This document shows positions 19,228 to 30,500 of a DNA stretch of 64,000 nt, piece after piece. Position numbers and translations under genes: made by a program. The stretch covers positions 574,501 through 638,500 of the forward strand of contig CAJNDS010002812.1 in the NCBI GenBank assembly GCA_905221605.1, written 5' to 3'. How positions within the stretch are numbered: position 1 is the first letter of the stretch; every line of letters starts with the position of its first letter. The notes under the pieces are model-generated. The model made no database searches and was not told the origin of the DNA. It saw only the letters and a program-made list of their open reading frames with translations. This DNA comes from Symbiodinium natans (Eukaryota > Sar > Dinophyceae > Suessiales > Symbiodiniaceae).

Positions 19228-20904
19228 ATGGCAGGCCTAGCGAAGGCCATGGCAGCCATTCAACAGATGGAAGCAAAAGCCACCTCGAACAAGAAGAACT
19301 TCCGGCTCATAGCCGACCCGTGCATCAGTGTCGAATCCTTGAAGCGGCCACTCCGTAACTATCTAGAGTTTCACAAGAGCAGCGACATGTGGTCGCTGGT
19401 GTGTCCGCCACCTGGCGGACCCCTCACCTTTACGTGGCACACGCCACCGAACGGAAGTTGGCTTTCGAAGTGCATTGGACTGCTGTACGACCTCCTAGAA
19501 GTAGCTCCAAATTCGAAGCTTCAATCTGTGAAGCTGCTTCGGGCCTTGAAGTCTCTTGTCGAGGACAAGACCATGAGCATCTGTACTCGCAAGATGACAG
19601 AGTCTGATGTCTTGGACCGGATAGACCTCAGCATTCGGCTGCTCCTCTCGCACCTCCGGCAGCTCAAGCAGAACCTCTCCTTGAAGCTAAAAGTTCTTCG
19701 TATGTGCACAGACGACGAGAAGATGAAGCTTGTTGTTTAGAGCATAGTCTCGTTTCATATGTGGTTGGTTGTCTTCTTCGTTGTTTTTTTACTGCTTATA
19801 CATGAGAGAGAAACACAGAGAGAGCAAACCTGTTTTTGCAGGAAGATCAATCTCACGTTGGACAAGCTGGAGCTGCCGATGGAGCTTCTTGTTGGTGATG
19901 CGAAGCCCTTGTTGGAAGAAGGGGAAGCGGATGGTGAAGAGGAAAACGCAAGCCCAGTCAGGCCATGCACGACCATGGTGGTGTATGAGCCGCAGCCCGC
20001 CTTCGTCAGCCCAGTCACCTCTGCTCCTCCGCCCACCTCCCAGCCCACCTCCCAGCCCATCGCCAAGCCCATCTCCACACCCAGCTCGTCGGCGAGAGTT
20101 CCATGGACTCTTCCCCAGTTGCCACAGATTTTCGCCAAGATCAACCAGGGCACTGGCAGGCAGGATCACAAAAAAACTTCCGAGGACGAGTGTGTGGCAA
20201 AAGGCAAGGCCAAAGCAAAGGTCTTGAAACCCAAGGCCTGCAGTCCCAAGGCCAAGGCCGGCAGTTCCAAGTCCTGCAAGTCCAAGGCCAAAGCCAAGAC
20301 TTGCAAGCCGAAGGCCAAAAGCTCCCAGCCCGACATCGCGAAGCCTGGAGACTCCAAGACCCAAACCCAGGCCTCCAAGCCCGAAGCCTCGAAGACCTCC
20401 AAGAACGAGCTGGACATCCTTGCAGCAGCCATGAATTTGGTGCCCGACGTTGCCTTGGCGAAGAAGAAGGCGAAGAACGAGAAGAAGCAGCCGAAGATCG
20501 AAAAGAAGACCGACAAGAAAGATGCAGTGACCAAGAAGAATGTCCCAAAAAAAGAAGAGCCCAAGAAGCCCAAGGCTGAGATGACAGATGCGAAGATGCC
20601 GAAGGCCAAGAAGTTGAAGAAGGAAGGCCCCGAGGTCGCAGCGAGCGATGTGCCTTTCCCCAAGCTTCCCGTGAATTATGTGTTCGAAGCTACCACGTAT
20701 GGCGAGTGCAAAGTCGAGTTTTGCAAGCAGAAGAGTTACATCCGGAATTACGATGCAATGGGCAAGAAGAGAAGCATCATCAGCAGCTGCCACCCCAAGC
20801 ACCACACCATTTGTGAGCAGCTTGTGCCACATGTAAAGGAAGGGAAATCCTTGCTGGAGCTTTACCAGTGTAGGATCGACATTGTTTCGAAGTTGAATGC
20901 CTGA
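19228..20904 (+). CDS. Transposon gene A: Lys/Pro-rich protein, two exons
   Basis: Exon 1 starts at ATG 19228 (MAGLAKAMAAIQQMEAKA); the frame stops at TAG 19738, so the donor lies upstream of that. Exon 2 begins at 19842 after TGTTTTTGCAG|G and runs to TGA 20904. Both exons are in the same frame, separated only by the intron with its pyrimidine-rich end. The donor is ambiguous (GT at 19704, or GA/GC choices at 19718-19731). Exon 1 is mostly helical. Exon 2 has an acidic start, a Pro/Ser linker, a long lysine-rich low-complexity middle (repeats of KAKAK, KPKA) and a compact C-terminal region of about 75 residues with Cys and His (CKVEFCKQKSY, then SSCHPKHHTICEQL). The C-terminus might bind zinc. 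Function unknown. Position and charge suggest a DNA-binding accessory protein of the transposon. Confidence 0.6.
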
Positions 20905-21109
20905 GAGAATCTGGCATGGATCTTTAGATAGCTTCGCCGTTCACGAAGCCAATCCTGCTGTTTTCGATCGACGTATCGATTTCAGTCTCGATGTGTGTGT
21001 GCACACAATGGGTCTCAGTGGGGTAGATATACAGACACACACGGAAGATGTGCCGAGAAAGCGAAGATGTCGCATTGCGCCCAGAATTACTTTTGAAGAC
21101 AAAACCTTA

Positions 21110-21260
21110 AACTAAACCCTATAAACCCTAAACCCTAAAACCTAAAGCCTAAACGCTAAACCCTAAACCCTAAACCCTAAACCCTAAACCCTAAACCCTA
21201 AACCCTAAACCTTAAACCCTATACCCTATACCCTATACCCTATATAAACCCTAAACCCTA
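21110..21260. repeat. CCCTAAA tract between transposon genes A and B
   Basis: A run of CCCTAAA and variants follows gene A, then the intergenic region to 21784 holds repeated pieces (CCCTCAGCTGCTTTCGCACAT at about 21412 and 21498, and TTTTTACTTGTGCATGTG). The latter resembles the motif found ahead of the other transposon genes. Confidence 0.7.
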
Positions 21261-21784
21261 GCATAGCCTCTTAAGCCCGAAACATTTTAGAGCCTCCTCT
21301 GTGTACCTTATATATAAGCTCTACATAATCCCTCAGCTGTTTTTAGCACTTGTGCACAACCTCTGAAACCCGAAACCCCCAGAACCTCTCCTATACACCC
21401 CATAAGCCCTACATAATCCCTCAGCTGCTTTCGCACATCTTCTTTTTACTTGTGTGCATGTCATTCTGAAACCCCAACCTTAGAAGCCCTATATGTGATC
21501 CCTCAGCTGCTTTCGCACATCAGTTTTTACTTGTGCATGTGCATAGGCTTGTGTGCGAAGTTTACTTATGTGTCAGGCTTGCTGAAGCTGTGAGTGGTCG
21601 AGTTTCCTTTTGGTGTACTTTCGAGTCTTTTGTGTGATGGTCTGCAGATGAGGAGGATACATGTTTTAGACACGACGGCATTTATATGAGAAAGAGAAAG
21701 CATCTCTGGAGCTGGAGACGACAGATAGTATATAGAGGTATACATAAGCTGTAGCAAATTACACAGAGGCCTAGAAGAGGAGCC

Positions 21785-23509
21785 ATGGCACAGAAAACCT
21801 CGCGAGTCTACTGCAAAAACGTGTGGTACGACGTGAAGAAGTGGGTGCCTCGGTTACAGACTTATATAGAAGAAACAAAACCCTAAGCCTAAGCCCTATA
21901 TAGACACTGAAGCACCACACAATCCCGCTGAACTTGATTCGCTTTACCTCAATCAACACTTTTACCTGAAGCTTTTTGGTTTGTTCTTTTCTCATTGATG
22001 CCAACCCATCCAAGGCAGTGCGATCATGTCTGGAGCGGCTCGGTGTCAACAACTGCTTGGACATCCAGCTGGTCCGTGACAAGTACTGGGTTGAGGGCCG
22101 AAAGCGTTCGGACCATTGTTCCATGTTCCTCAGTTTCGCCGCTGGTCAAGCAGAAAGCATGTGTTTTTTTATTTTCTTGTGATAGGAAACCCTATACAAG
22201 CCTGGAACCCTTGAGCTTATGTATAAACCCTTTATATATATATACATACATATACATACCGTTTGGAACCATTATATGTATGAAGCCTCACAAGGAAAAC
22301 TTAGGTCTATGTGTGCATGTATATGTAGGTATATATATATATATAGAAATGTATACATGTATATAAAGGTCTTTCTTTCCGTCGCAGACAAGACATAAAG
22401 CCAAGAGTAAATTACTTGCGAGTGTCTTAACCCTAAACCTTAAACCGTGTCTAAACCCTATAAACCCTATATAAACCTTAAAACCTAAACCCGAAACCCT
22501 ATATAAACCCTAAACCCTAGACCCTTTAATACCAAAAGGAGCACCAGGAGGATGCCGGCTATGCCATCGCCCAGCTCGACCAGGTGTTCCTGCCGGAGAT
22601 CTGCAGTGGCAAAGTTCTTGCAGCTTCGTGGGCGGAGGACCCCAAGCCGAAGGTGTCGGCAGAAGCTGGGCCTGGAGTGCCGTCAGCTGCCCCTTGGATC
22701 AACGTGCCGCTGCCACCACCCCCGGTGTTGCCGTCCTGGCCGGCTTTTCCGCCGCCGCCACCACAGCTGGATGAGGATGTGGAGGATGTGGTGCACTTCG
22801 TGCCTTGGTTCCTTCACAGTGAGAATGTTTTCTTGAGTTCTGGTGGACCAACAGTTTTGTCTTTTGTGTGTCCGAACCTCAAGTATATATATATATATAC
22901 CCTAAACCCTAAACCCTAAACCCTAAAAACCCTAAAAACCCTAAACCCTAAACCCTAAACCCTAAACCCTAACATATGTCAACTTTTTCCGTTTTCTGCG
23001 ATGGCTTCTCTTTTTAAACCCGACATAAACAAAAAAAACAACAGTTTAATATAACACAAGAAACAACTCAGGATCCCTACGAGATTATCCCCATGGAGGG
23101 CGAGGACGAGAGCAAGGAGGTCGAGGGCGAGGCCACCAAGCATCTTACCTGCGAGATCGAGAAACTCCGTGCTGCTGGGCTAGAAGAGGTGCAGGACGAC
23201 GACGAGGAGCCCAACGATGAGGCCCAGCAGGACGACGAGGCCGAGAAGGACAAGGCCAACGAAGACGGCAGCCAGTCGGAGGAGGAGGAGGAGGGAGAGC
23301 AGGAAAGCTCGGAGAAGTCCAAAAAGGAGAAGCACCGGAGACACAGATCGCGAAGGCCCTCTTCGAGCTCGCGAAGCAGGCGAGGCAGCAGGCGGAGCAG
23401 ACGGAGCAGGCGAAGCAGGAGCAGGCGAAGCAGGCGGCGACGAAGCTCCAGCTCTTCGCGACTGGTCACCTTCCGTGTGAAGCACGGCAAGTACAAGCGG
23501 GTACGGTGA
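21785..23509 (+). CDS. Transposon gene B: Pro-rich, acidic and RS-rich protein, four exons
   Basis: Inferred exons: 21785-21852 (MAQKTSRVYCKNVWYDV), 21972 to about 22149 (LIDANPSKAVRSCLERLG and CLDIQLVRDKYW), 22539 to about 22826 (Pro-rich, PLPPPPVLPSWPAFPPPPP) and 23072-23509 (TGA). The chosen junctions keep phase and give 972 nt, 323 residues. Acceptors are AAG, AAG|G and CTCAG|G. Donors are GT, GC (or GA) and GT. The last exon begins acidic (DDDEEPNDEAQQDD), turns basic and ends in an RS domain (RSRRGSRRSRRSRRSRSRR) with a KHGKYKRVR tail. RS domains usually mediate RNA or splicing-factor contacts; here this may be a nuclear targeting or nucleic-acid-binding arm. No enzyme motif seen. Confidence 0.55.
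22905..22975. repeat. CCCTAAA tract in the third intron of gene B
   Basis: About nine CCCTAAA copies follow an (AT)n run and precede the acceptor at 23070-23071. A further CCCTAAA tract at 22430-22530 precedes the previous exon. Intron 3' sides in this gene carry the C-rich strand, as in host genes. Confidence 0.8.
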
Positions 23510-23559
23510 TCGCCAGCAGCCAAAAAGAGCGAAACCGTTCATCCCTATATAAGCCCCAA

Positions 23560-24260
23560 ACCCAAGCCTTGAACCTTAAACCCTAAAAGCCCTACCCTAA
23601 AACCCTAACACCCTAAACCCTAAACCCTAAACCCTTAATCCTAAACCCTAAACCCTAAACCCTAAAACCCTAAACCCTAAACCCTAAACCCTTAATCCTA
23701 AACCCGAAACCCTAAACACTATAAACCTAAACCCTGAATCCCCTAAACCCCCTAAACCCATGCATTACCTGCGATGGTCCCCGTTACATGCGATGGTTCC
23801 GATTTACATGTGATGCTCCCCATTACATGTGATTTACATGTGATGCTCCCCATTACATGTGATTTACTTGCGATGGTCCCCATCACATATACATATGTAC
23901 ATATATGCATATATGCATATATACATATATACATATATACATATATACATATATACATATATACATATATACATATATACATATATACATATATACATAT
24001 ATACATATATACATATATACATATATACATATATACATATATACATATATGCATATATGCATATGTACATATACATATACATATATATATATATACATAT
24101 ACATATACATACATACATATACACATGTACTTTCGTTTGGGGGGTTGGGGGTTCTATATATACCGTCTAGGGTGTTTCATGGTTTAAATTTAGTGTTTCG
24201 GGTTTAGGGGTTTCCGGTGGTCTAGGAGTCTAGGGCCTAGGTTTCAGGGTTTAGTGATAC
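23560..24260. repeat. Telomere-like tract and ATATGT/ATATAC microsatellite after gene B
   Basis: CCCTAAA variants fill 23565-23760. Then follow four copies of CATTACATGTGAT or CGATGGTCCCCAT-type units (23765-23885) and a nearly pure CATATATA microsatellite (23885-24125). No coding capacity; open frames here encode only periodic Tyr/Ile peptides. Confidence 0.85.
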
Positions 24261-24264
24261 ACAT

Positions 24265-24545
24265 TTTGGATTTTTTTCGTTATTTTTTTTTAAAAAAATT
24301 TGCATTTTTTTAAAAAATCATATGAATTTCTTATGAATTCTTTATGCGGTTCTTGTGTTGTTTTTATGTTGTTTTATAAACTTCATAAGAAACGCATAAA
24401 AAATGCATAGGTTCTATGTGTTTTTTATGAAGTTTTATAAACGACATAAAAACAACATAAAAAACGCATAAAGAATTCATAAGAAATTCATATTAAAACA
24501 ACAAAAAAATAACAAAAAAAAGAAAATAAAATCAAAAAGAAACGA
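24265..24545. mobile_element. AT-rich foldback element nested in the transposon
   Basis: Two arms of about 68 bp are inverted copies: left 24320-24390 contains TTATGAATTCTTTATGCG and right 24425-24496 contains CGCATAAAGAATTCATAA. The outer A/T runs (GATTTTTTTCGTTATTTTTTT and its complement) extend the pairing. It resembles a foldback or MITE insertion between genes B and D. Confidence 0.7.
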
Positions 24546-24872
24546 TTATTTTTTATAAAAAGGTTCGGGCATAGTGGTGTGCACTGACAAATTCTCTGGG
24601 CCCCGAGCCCTAAACCAGGCTCGAAAGTTTTACATGTGACTGGTAGTTTTACATGTGAGACCACAAGCTTTTCCTTCGAGCACTCACGATGTTATACTGA
24701 AACCCGGAACACTTTATCTAAAAGATTCTGTGGTGTTTGTGCGCTTTTGTAGAGCATGGGTAGTTTTACATGTGAGAGCGCAAGCTTTTCCTTTTGGCAC
24801 GCAGTTGCTTCATGACCACAGCACTGTGTGCTCCATTTGAAGTGATTGCTTTTGTGTGTTCGTGAAGAACAC

Positions 24873-26773
24873 ATGTCGGACGAGGAGCCGGCAATGCCTG
24901 TGCCGACGGATGTCGAAGTCGAGGAAGTCCCACCACAGCCTCGGAAGAAACCAGCCGCCAAAGCAGCGAAGACCGATGTCGATGCCGAGGAAGACCCACA
25001 GCCTCAGAAGAAACCAGCCGCCAAAGAGCCAGCAGCGAAGACCACGGCGAAGCCCAAGAAGAATGCGGAGGCAAAGATGAAGGACAAGGTCCAGCCCAAA
25101 CAGATAGCCAAGGCCAAAGCAAAGAACCTGGTTCTCAAGAAGCCCTCTGCAGCTCCACAAAGCCAGAAGCGAACAGCCGACGACGACAAGGGCAAGGGTA
25201 CCTCTGAGAAGAGCAAGAACAAGGGTACCTCTGACAAGAGCAAGAGTACCTCTGACAAGAAGAGCAAGGTGATTTCCTCATGGGCCACACCCTTGTTTGC
25301 CGAGAAGGAAGATGCCGAGGAAGAGGGCGGCGAAGAGGAGGAGGCAGAGGTCGACGAAGAGATCGATGTGTTCAACACGGACCCCGAGACCCAGACGAAG
25401 AAAGACCGAGCGAAAGATTTTAAATTTAAGCAGATGTACCAGAACAACCAGTTGCCCGACTGGCTCGCGGCAAAATACCGCGAAACGCTCTCCATGAAGG
25501 TGGGGCGTGTGGAGCAGCAGCGAAAGCTCGTGAACATGTGCCTCGATCGCACAAAGGATCAGAAGCTGGTCGTGAACCTGAACAAGCCGATGTTCAAGGA
25601 GATGCAAGAGACCTGGACGAAGATCCAGTCCAAGAAAGCAACAAAGACCTTATCCAAAACACTCTTCTGTGGTAAGTTCAACCTCACAGAGGATGCTTTC
25701 CAAGCCGGGCTCCAGGCGGGAGAGTTTTACGAAGTGACCGACGAGAATGGCACGTGCAAGTACGGGTGGGATACGGCCGAGCACAGTGAGACAAAAGCCA
25801 AGAAGGCTGCCAGTGTAACCGAGACAGCCGGCAAAATTAGCAAGGAGCAGCAGGGCTTGGTGGCAGCTGTTGCCGACAAGTGGAGCATCGGGTTGTTTCG
25901 GAAGGCCAGCAGTTCCCCCAAGGCCACAGCCTCCAGCAGCAGCGAGAAGAAGGTGCCCTTGGCTATCATGGACCAGCAGCCCCAGTCTCTCTCGTCGAAG
26001 GATTGGGAGATGGCCAAGCAGCAACTGCACATGGCGCAGAAAGCCTTCGAGCAGATCAAGAACTCGGCACAGAAGCTGCTGACAGGATTGACCAAGGAGG
26101 ACAAGTTTTACGATCAGGCGAGCCCTTGCTGTTTTAGTTTTATTTACACTTACACGAGACCAGCTTTGCTCTGCTTTTTGCTTTGTTTTGCGAAAACGAG
26201 TAAAACCCCACACCCCATCTAATTGTTTGGGGGGGGGGGGTTAGGGTTTAGGGTTTAGGGTTGAGGGTTTAGGGTTTAGGGTCTAGGGTTTAGGGTTTAG
26301 GGTCTAGGGTTGAGGGTTGAGGGTTTAGGGTTTAGGGTTTAGGGTGTAAGGTTTAGGGTTTCGGGTTTAGGTTGAAAATTTAAAGTCCGAACCCGGTATT
26401 TGTCTCTGTGTTATCCCACAACCTCGCAACGATTTACGCCCCAACCCCAACAGAACAGCAGCCCCGAGCCACGACGACACACTATAAGGAAGATCATCGT
26501 CCAGGCGGCCACGAGCGAGAAGGTCAAGATTGATCACATCCATACATGGCAGGCCTATAAGCATTTGTATTTCTGATATGTGAGAAAGAGACTGCATGTT
26601 TTGTATAAGGAACAAAGCACACACACAAATAGGAGCTACCGGATGGCTCAGAGATCACGACCCTGAAGTACGATGAAATGATGCTGGAGTTTGGCACAAA
26701 GGCCGAGCAACTTGAAGAGCAATTCGCTGCTGTCAAGGCACAGCACTCTGTCGTCAGTGCTCGCAAAGCCTAG
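24873..26773 (+). CDS. Transposon gene D: lysine/acidic-rich protein, three exons
   Basis: Exons: 24873-26117 (ATG, MSDEEPAMPVPTDVEVEEV), 26454-26552 and 26633-26773 (TAG). These total 1485 nt, 494 residues. The first two introns start with GC (CAG|GCGAGC and CAG|GCCTAT); the last acceptor is ATAG|G. The N-terminal 190 residues are Lys/Ala/Glu low complexity with a GTS-KSK repeat. The middle is globular-looking: FKFKQMYQNNQLPDWLAAKY, then LVVNLNKPMFKEMQETW and FCGKFNLTEDAFQAGLQAGE. The C-terminal exons are helical (EEQFAAVKAQHSVV). From memory this type of globular segment recurs in Symbiodinium-like predicted proteins, but I can give no function. A TTTTACATGTGAGA motif occurs twice upstream (about 24628-24660 and 24762). 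Intron 1 contains a TTTAGGG tract. Confidence 0.6.
26230..26380. repeat. TTTAGGG tract inside intron 1 of gene D
   Basis: About 20 copies of TTTAGGG and variants follow a run of G. It lies wholly between the GC donor at 26118 and the acceptor at 26452-26453. Confidence 0.85.
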
Positions 26774-27125
26774 GAGTGGAGCCTGCCCAGATTTTGATGG
26801 TGTGTGCGGTTTTTGCATTCGCTTGCACACAGGGATTTTGGATCTCCAGAACTATATAGGCGACTGTGCTAGAGAAAGCCGTGCAAAAGACATGTCTTTG
26901 TGCAACCCTAAACCCTAAACCTTAAAAACATAAGCCTATATACCCTATATAAACCCTAAACCCTAAACCTGTAGTTATGTTTCATGTGGGAGCTTTGGAA
27001 GTTTGTTTTCTTCAGAATTACATCTTGAGAGTTTCATGTTTTGTGTGATATACAGCAAGAAAACCGTTTCCTTTCGAGATCTTTTCCTTTCGAGATCATT
27101 TTGCAACATCTTCTTGTACGATAAC

Positions 27126-29112
27126 ATGGATGATGCCGGCCCCGCGAGAAAACGACGAAAAGGTGGCATTCAACAACGACAGAGCCAGGCTGAGGCTTCA
27201 AAGACAAGCATCAGTGCTCTGCATGATCTGCTGATGACATACCTCGCACAGGGCCTTATGTCGGCTGCAGTGTGTCATGCAATTGCAACAGCAGCTGTTG
27301 CCGATATGGGCCTCTCTCGCGAAGGTACCGTGTTTCCTGATTTGGAGAAGCTGGCCAAGATCAAGCATGGTAAGAACCTGCAAAAGTCGATCGACGGCCT
27401 GCTGGCCAAACAAGCCGACCTTCCCACACCCAAAGAGTTCGACATCCCTCTTGCGGGACAGGTGCCAGGCCAGCCCACGTCATTGCTTCTGCTGCCCCAC
27501 GAAATGATGGCCCATATGTTTTCCAATGGCACAGGGTGGGTTACCTCCGTGCTGCCGGACCCGAGCCGGTTGGCTGCCTTCTGGGATTGTTTCCGGAAGC
27601 ATCCCTGCATGGAGGGCCACCCTCTGCTTTCCCACCCCCAGTACAGGAACCGGTGCATTCCATTGGCCATGCACGGCGACGAGGTTCCTGTGCTGGGGGT
27701 GGGGAAGATATGGTGCCGCTCGGCACTGGCATTTTCCTGGAATTCCCTCATGGCCACTTTTGCAGGACGCTCTGTGCAGGACACCAACCTGTACATATGG
27801 GGGTGCTTCGAAAAATTCATTGTTGGTGACGACGAGGATGCTCCTGGCACAATGGCCACGTTCTGGAAGATACTCGCATGGTCTTTTGGGATCATATATG
27901 AGGGGGTGTGGCCTACGAAAGATTGGGAGGGCACTCCGAAACTCGACTTGCTTGTCATATGTAGGTTTTGTTTTTCTTTGTGAAGGGTTTTGTGTTTGGG
28001 TTTCCGCATGTAAAAGCTATACACACATATATGTATATATATATATATAGCAGTTTCATTTTTCACTTTTCCTGTATACAAACAGGTATGCCCCGGGCAG
28101 TGCAGAAGCAGCAAAAGCAGGGACTTTGCTTTGTGGCGGTTACTTTGGAGCCTTGGTTCAGTTGGCAGGCGACCTCGACTACTATGCCAAATGGCTGCAA
28201 GTGCCGAAGTGGAACAACCATGAGAAACCCTGTTGCCTCTGCCGAGCAAGTTTCAAAGGGCCCTTAAGCTGGATGGACAACAGAGAGAGCTCACCGTGGC
28301 AAAGCGCCGGCCTCAAGCCCAGCAACTGGAAGACACACTGGGATTCGGCTTGTGCCTTATTCCAATTGCCGGGCTTCAATGGGCTGTGTCTTTCTATGGA
28401 CTATATGCATTGCATGTTTCTTGGATGGTTGCAGTATGCATATGGCTCCGTGCTCTCTCTCGTTTTCTCGGATTGCTTGGAAGGCACAGAGGCTGAAAGG
28501 CTGAAGCATATCGATTCTTTCATCAAGAATTACCAGCGAGAACATGGCACCAGATACAAGTTCAAGCAAAAGCTCCTCAAACTTACGATGATACAGCCCA
28601 AGAAAGGTTTCCCAAAGATTCGTGGCAGGGCATCGGATGTGCAAAGCTTGGACACTGCCCTTCTAGCATTTTTTCAGCAGGAGATGGACGAAGAGAACTA
28701 CCAGCACAAGCAGATTCTGCTCTTTCTCCGTTTGAATTGTCGTTTGTCTGAGAAGTTAGACACGTTTTCGCCAAGGCATGGGTACCTGGCTTTGCCTGAG
28801 CAGGAAGCACGGCAGGCTCTGCTCTGCGGCCTGCAGATGGCACAGCTCCACATCAGCTTGCAGCAGCACTACAAAGCTGCAGGGAGGCACTTATTTAACC
28901 TCACAAGCAAGACACACTTTGCTTTGCACAGCCTGTCGCTCAGTGGCTGCATTCATCCAGCAATGGTCTGGTGCTTCAAGGGCGAGTCCACCATGCATCG
29001 GGTTCAGACCCTTTGGAAGAGTTGCCTGCCTGGTGTCAAGCATTGGCAGGTCGCCAGGAAGGCTGCCCTCAAGGAGCGGCACCTTCTGTGGCTGAGGGGC
29101 AAGGTCGGGTGA
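27126..29112 (+). CDS. Transposon gene C: probable tnp2/CACTA-Plavaka-like transposase
   Basis: Two exons, 27126-27964 and 28086-29112 (TGA), give 1866 nt, 621 residues. The intron is GT-AG with AG|G on both sides (TGTAG|GTTTTG and AACAG|GTATGC). I start at the Met of MDDAGPARKRRKGG, which offers a nuclear signal; an open extension to 27003 exists. Visible pattern: PLAMHGDEVPV (residues about 180), GGYFGALVQLAGDLDYYAKW, then PCCLC, later DYMHCMFLG, and a Glu-containing CFKGEST near the C-terminus. The series Asp ... Asp ... Cys-x-x-Cys ... D-x-M-H resembles tnp2-type (Transposase_21) and Plavaka DDE transposases, an RNase H-fold with a zinc knuckle. This is inference from motif order. The family looks like one highly expanded in dinoflagellates. 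It is the last + strand gene, nearest the right end. Confidence 0.6.
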
Positions 29113-29346
29113 ACTTTTGTCTGTGCGAGGGCCAAAAAAAATTGTTCCTGTTGTTTACATGTGAGGTTTCTATGTGAGAGAGAGCCGGCCCATGCCCCAA
29201 AACGGAGAAAGAGCTAGCCGGTTGATGAGAGACGTTTTACTTTGCGAGTTCTGTGCCTCTCATATTTACATATAAAGTGTCAGAGAGACAAAAAAGTACT
29301 TCGATGTGATCATGCCTTGTTTTGGACCTGGGGAAAGCGATTATAT

Positions 29347-29517
29347 TGTCTCACAGGAAACTCACAAGCAAATTATAGTCCGTAGTTATATCCTGAGTGT
29401 TGTCTCGCAAGTAAACGAATGTTATCACAAGTAAACACACAAACAAATGAGTCCGTAGTTTCTGTCTCGCAAGTAATTCTGTCTCGCAAGTAGTTCTGTC
29501 TCGCAAGTAATATAGGG
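29347..29517 (-). promoter_or_regulatory. Right subterminal motif cluster (inverted)
   Basis: Six copies of TGTCTCGCAAGTAA or close variants (complement TTACTTGCGAGACA) occur here, with GAGTCCGTAGTTTC twice. They are inverted relative to the left cluster, as expected for transposase or accessory-protein binding sites. A TTTAGGG tract follows at 29517-29580. Confidence 0.6.
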
Positions 29518-29742
29518 TTTAGGGTTTAGGGTTTAGGGTTTAAGGTTTATAGGGTTTAGGGTTTATGGCTTAGGGTTTAGGCATGTTCCCACTTTTTACT
29601 CACGACGGCGGACGAAGCTTGCCAAGTGCTGCCAGTATAAAGGCTGTGCTTTTGTACATAGAGCACAGGGGCGACTGACAGATCTCTTATTTTGATGCCC
29701 GTGGTGGGCAAAACATGCACAAAAAAGCCGCACAGCTGTGCA

Positions 29743-30077
29743 TCACTGCTCGTCGGGCACCCGCTTGAACCAAACCCAGTACCTTTGTTGTCATCCAGCT
29801 CTCATGTAAAAAAGAACATATATATATATATGTATATTATACATCTCTTTTTATCTTTTTCAAGCTAAGTTGCCAGATGACCAAGCCAGTCAGCGGATCC
29901 TCCCACTTTTTCCAGCACCACACCCACTTCCTTTCTGTTACACACGTCTAGACTGCACACAAGTAAACCGCTCTATTGTGTATTCATAGATCTATGACTC
30001 ACGAAAATTTTTTCCATGTCAGCTCCAAGATTCATCTGCCTGGGTGAACGACTGCGATCTCGCCGACCGCTTTCCAT
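29743..30077 (-). CDS. Transposon gene E: small RS-start protein, three inferred exons
   Basis: On the - strand: exon 30077-30003 (MESGRRDRSRSPRQMNLGAD, ends at a perfect GTGAGT donor), exon 29930-29887 (EVGVVLEKVGGSADW) and exon 29782-29743 (YWVWFKRVPDEQ then TGA). Total 159 nt, 52 residues, all phases agreeing. The second donor is GC. Upstream on the - strand lies TTTTACATGTGAGA (about 30205-30192), the same motif seen before gene D. Function unknown. It is convergent with gene C. The short length makes it less certain. Confidence 0.4.
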
Positions 30078-30354
30078 GGTGTGGCTCTGGCGAGACAAGT
30101 GAAGCTGTAGCAATGGCAGGCTGGGGCCGATATACACCGCAAGAAAAACTGAACCTCTCACATGCACAACAAGCCTCGCAGAAAACAATACCCACAGAGT
30201 CTCACATGTAAAACGATACACTTTCATCGCAAGCAAGTTCGGCTCTTTCTCGTTTGGAACAGCCCTGAGAAAAAGTGGTTTGAGGTTGGAAAAAATCCTC
30301 GCAGGTAAGCATTTTGTCATGAAGTTTCATGTTTTCGAAAGTATTTCAGTTTTT

Positions 30355-30435
30355 TGGCACAAAATTCATTAAGCATTTTGTATGAAGTTTTGACGCGTTT
30401 TTTATGAAGTTTTGACGCGTTTTTTATGAAGTTTT
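30355..30435. repeat. Short direct repeats near the right end of the transposon
   Basis: The unit TTTTTTATGAAGTTTTGACG (22-bp period) repeats two to three times, about 115-195 bp inside the right end, next to the terminal inverted repeat. Confidence 0.7.
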
Positions 30436-30500
30436 GGTGTTCGGAGAAAATTTACGTTTAGTCGGAAATTTAGGTTTTTCGTAACTAAAAAACTCCATTT

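Noticed and set aside
19704-19841. TAG readthrough or reassigned TAG in gene A
   Set aside because: The interval has a pyrimidine-rich end and TTTTTGCAG|G, an ordinary intron; gene D and other exons end in TAG, so reassignment is unlikely.
23752-24207. Tyr/Ile-rich proteins
   Set aside because: They are translations of a CATATATA microsatellite on both strands.
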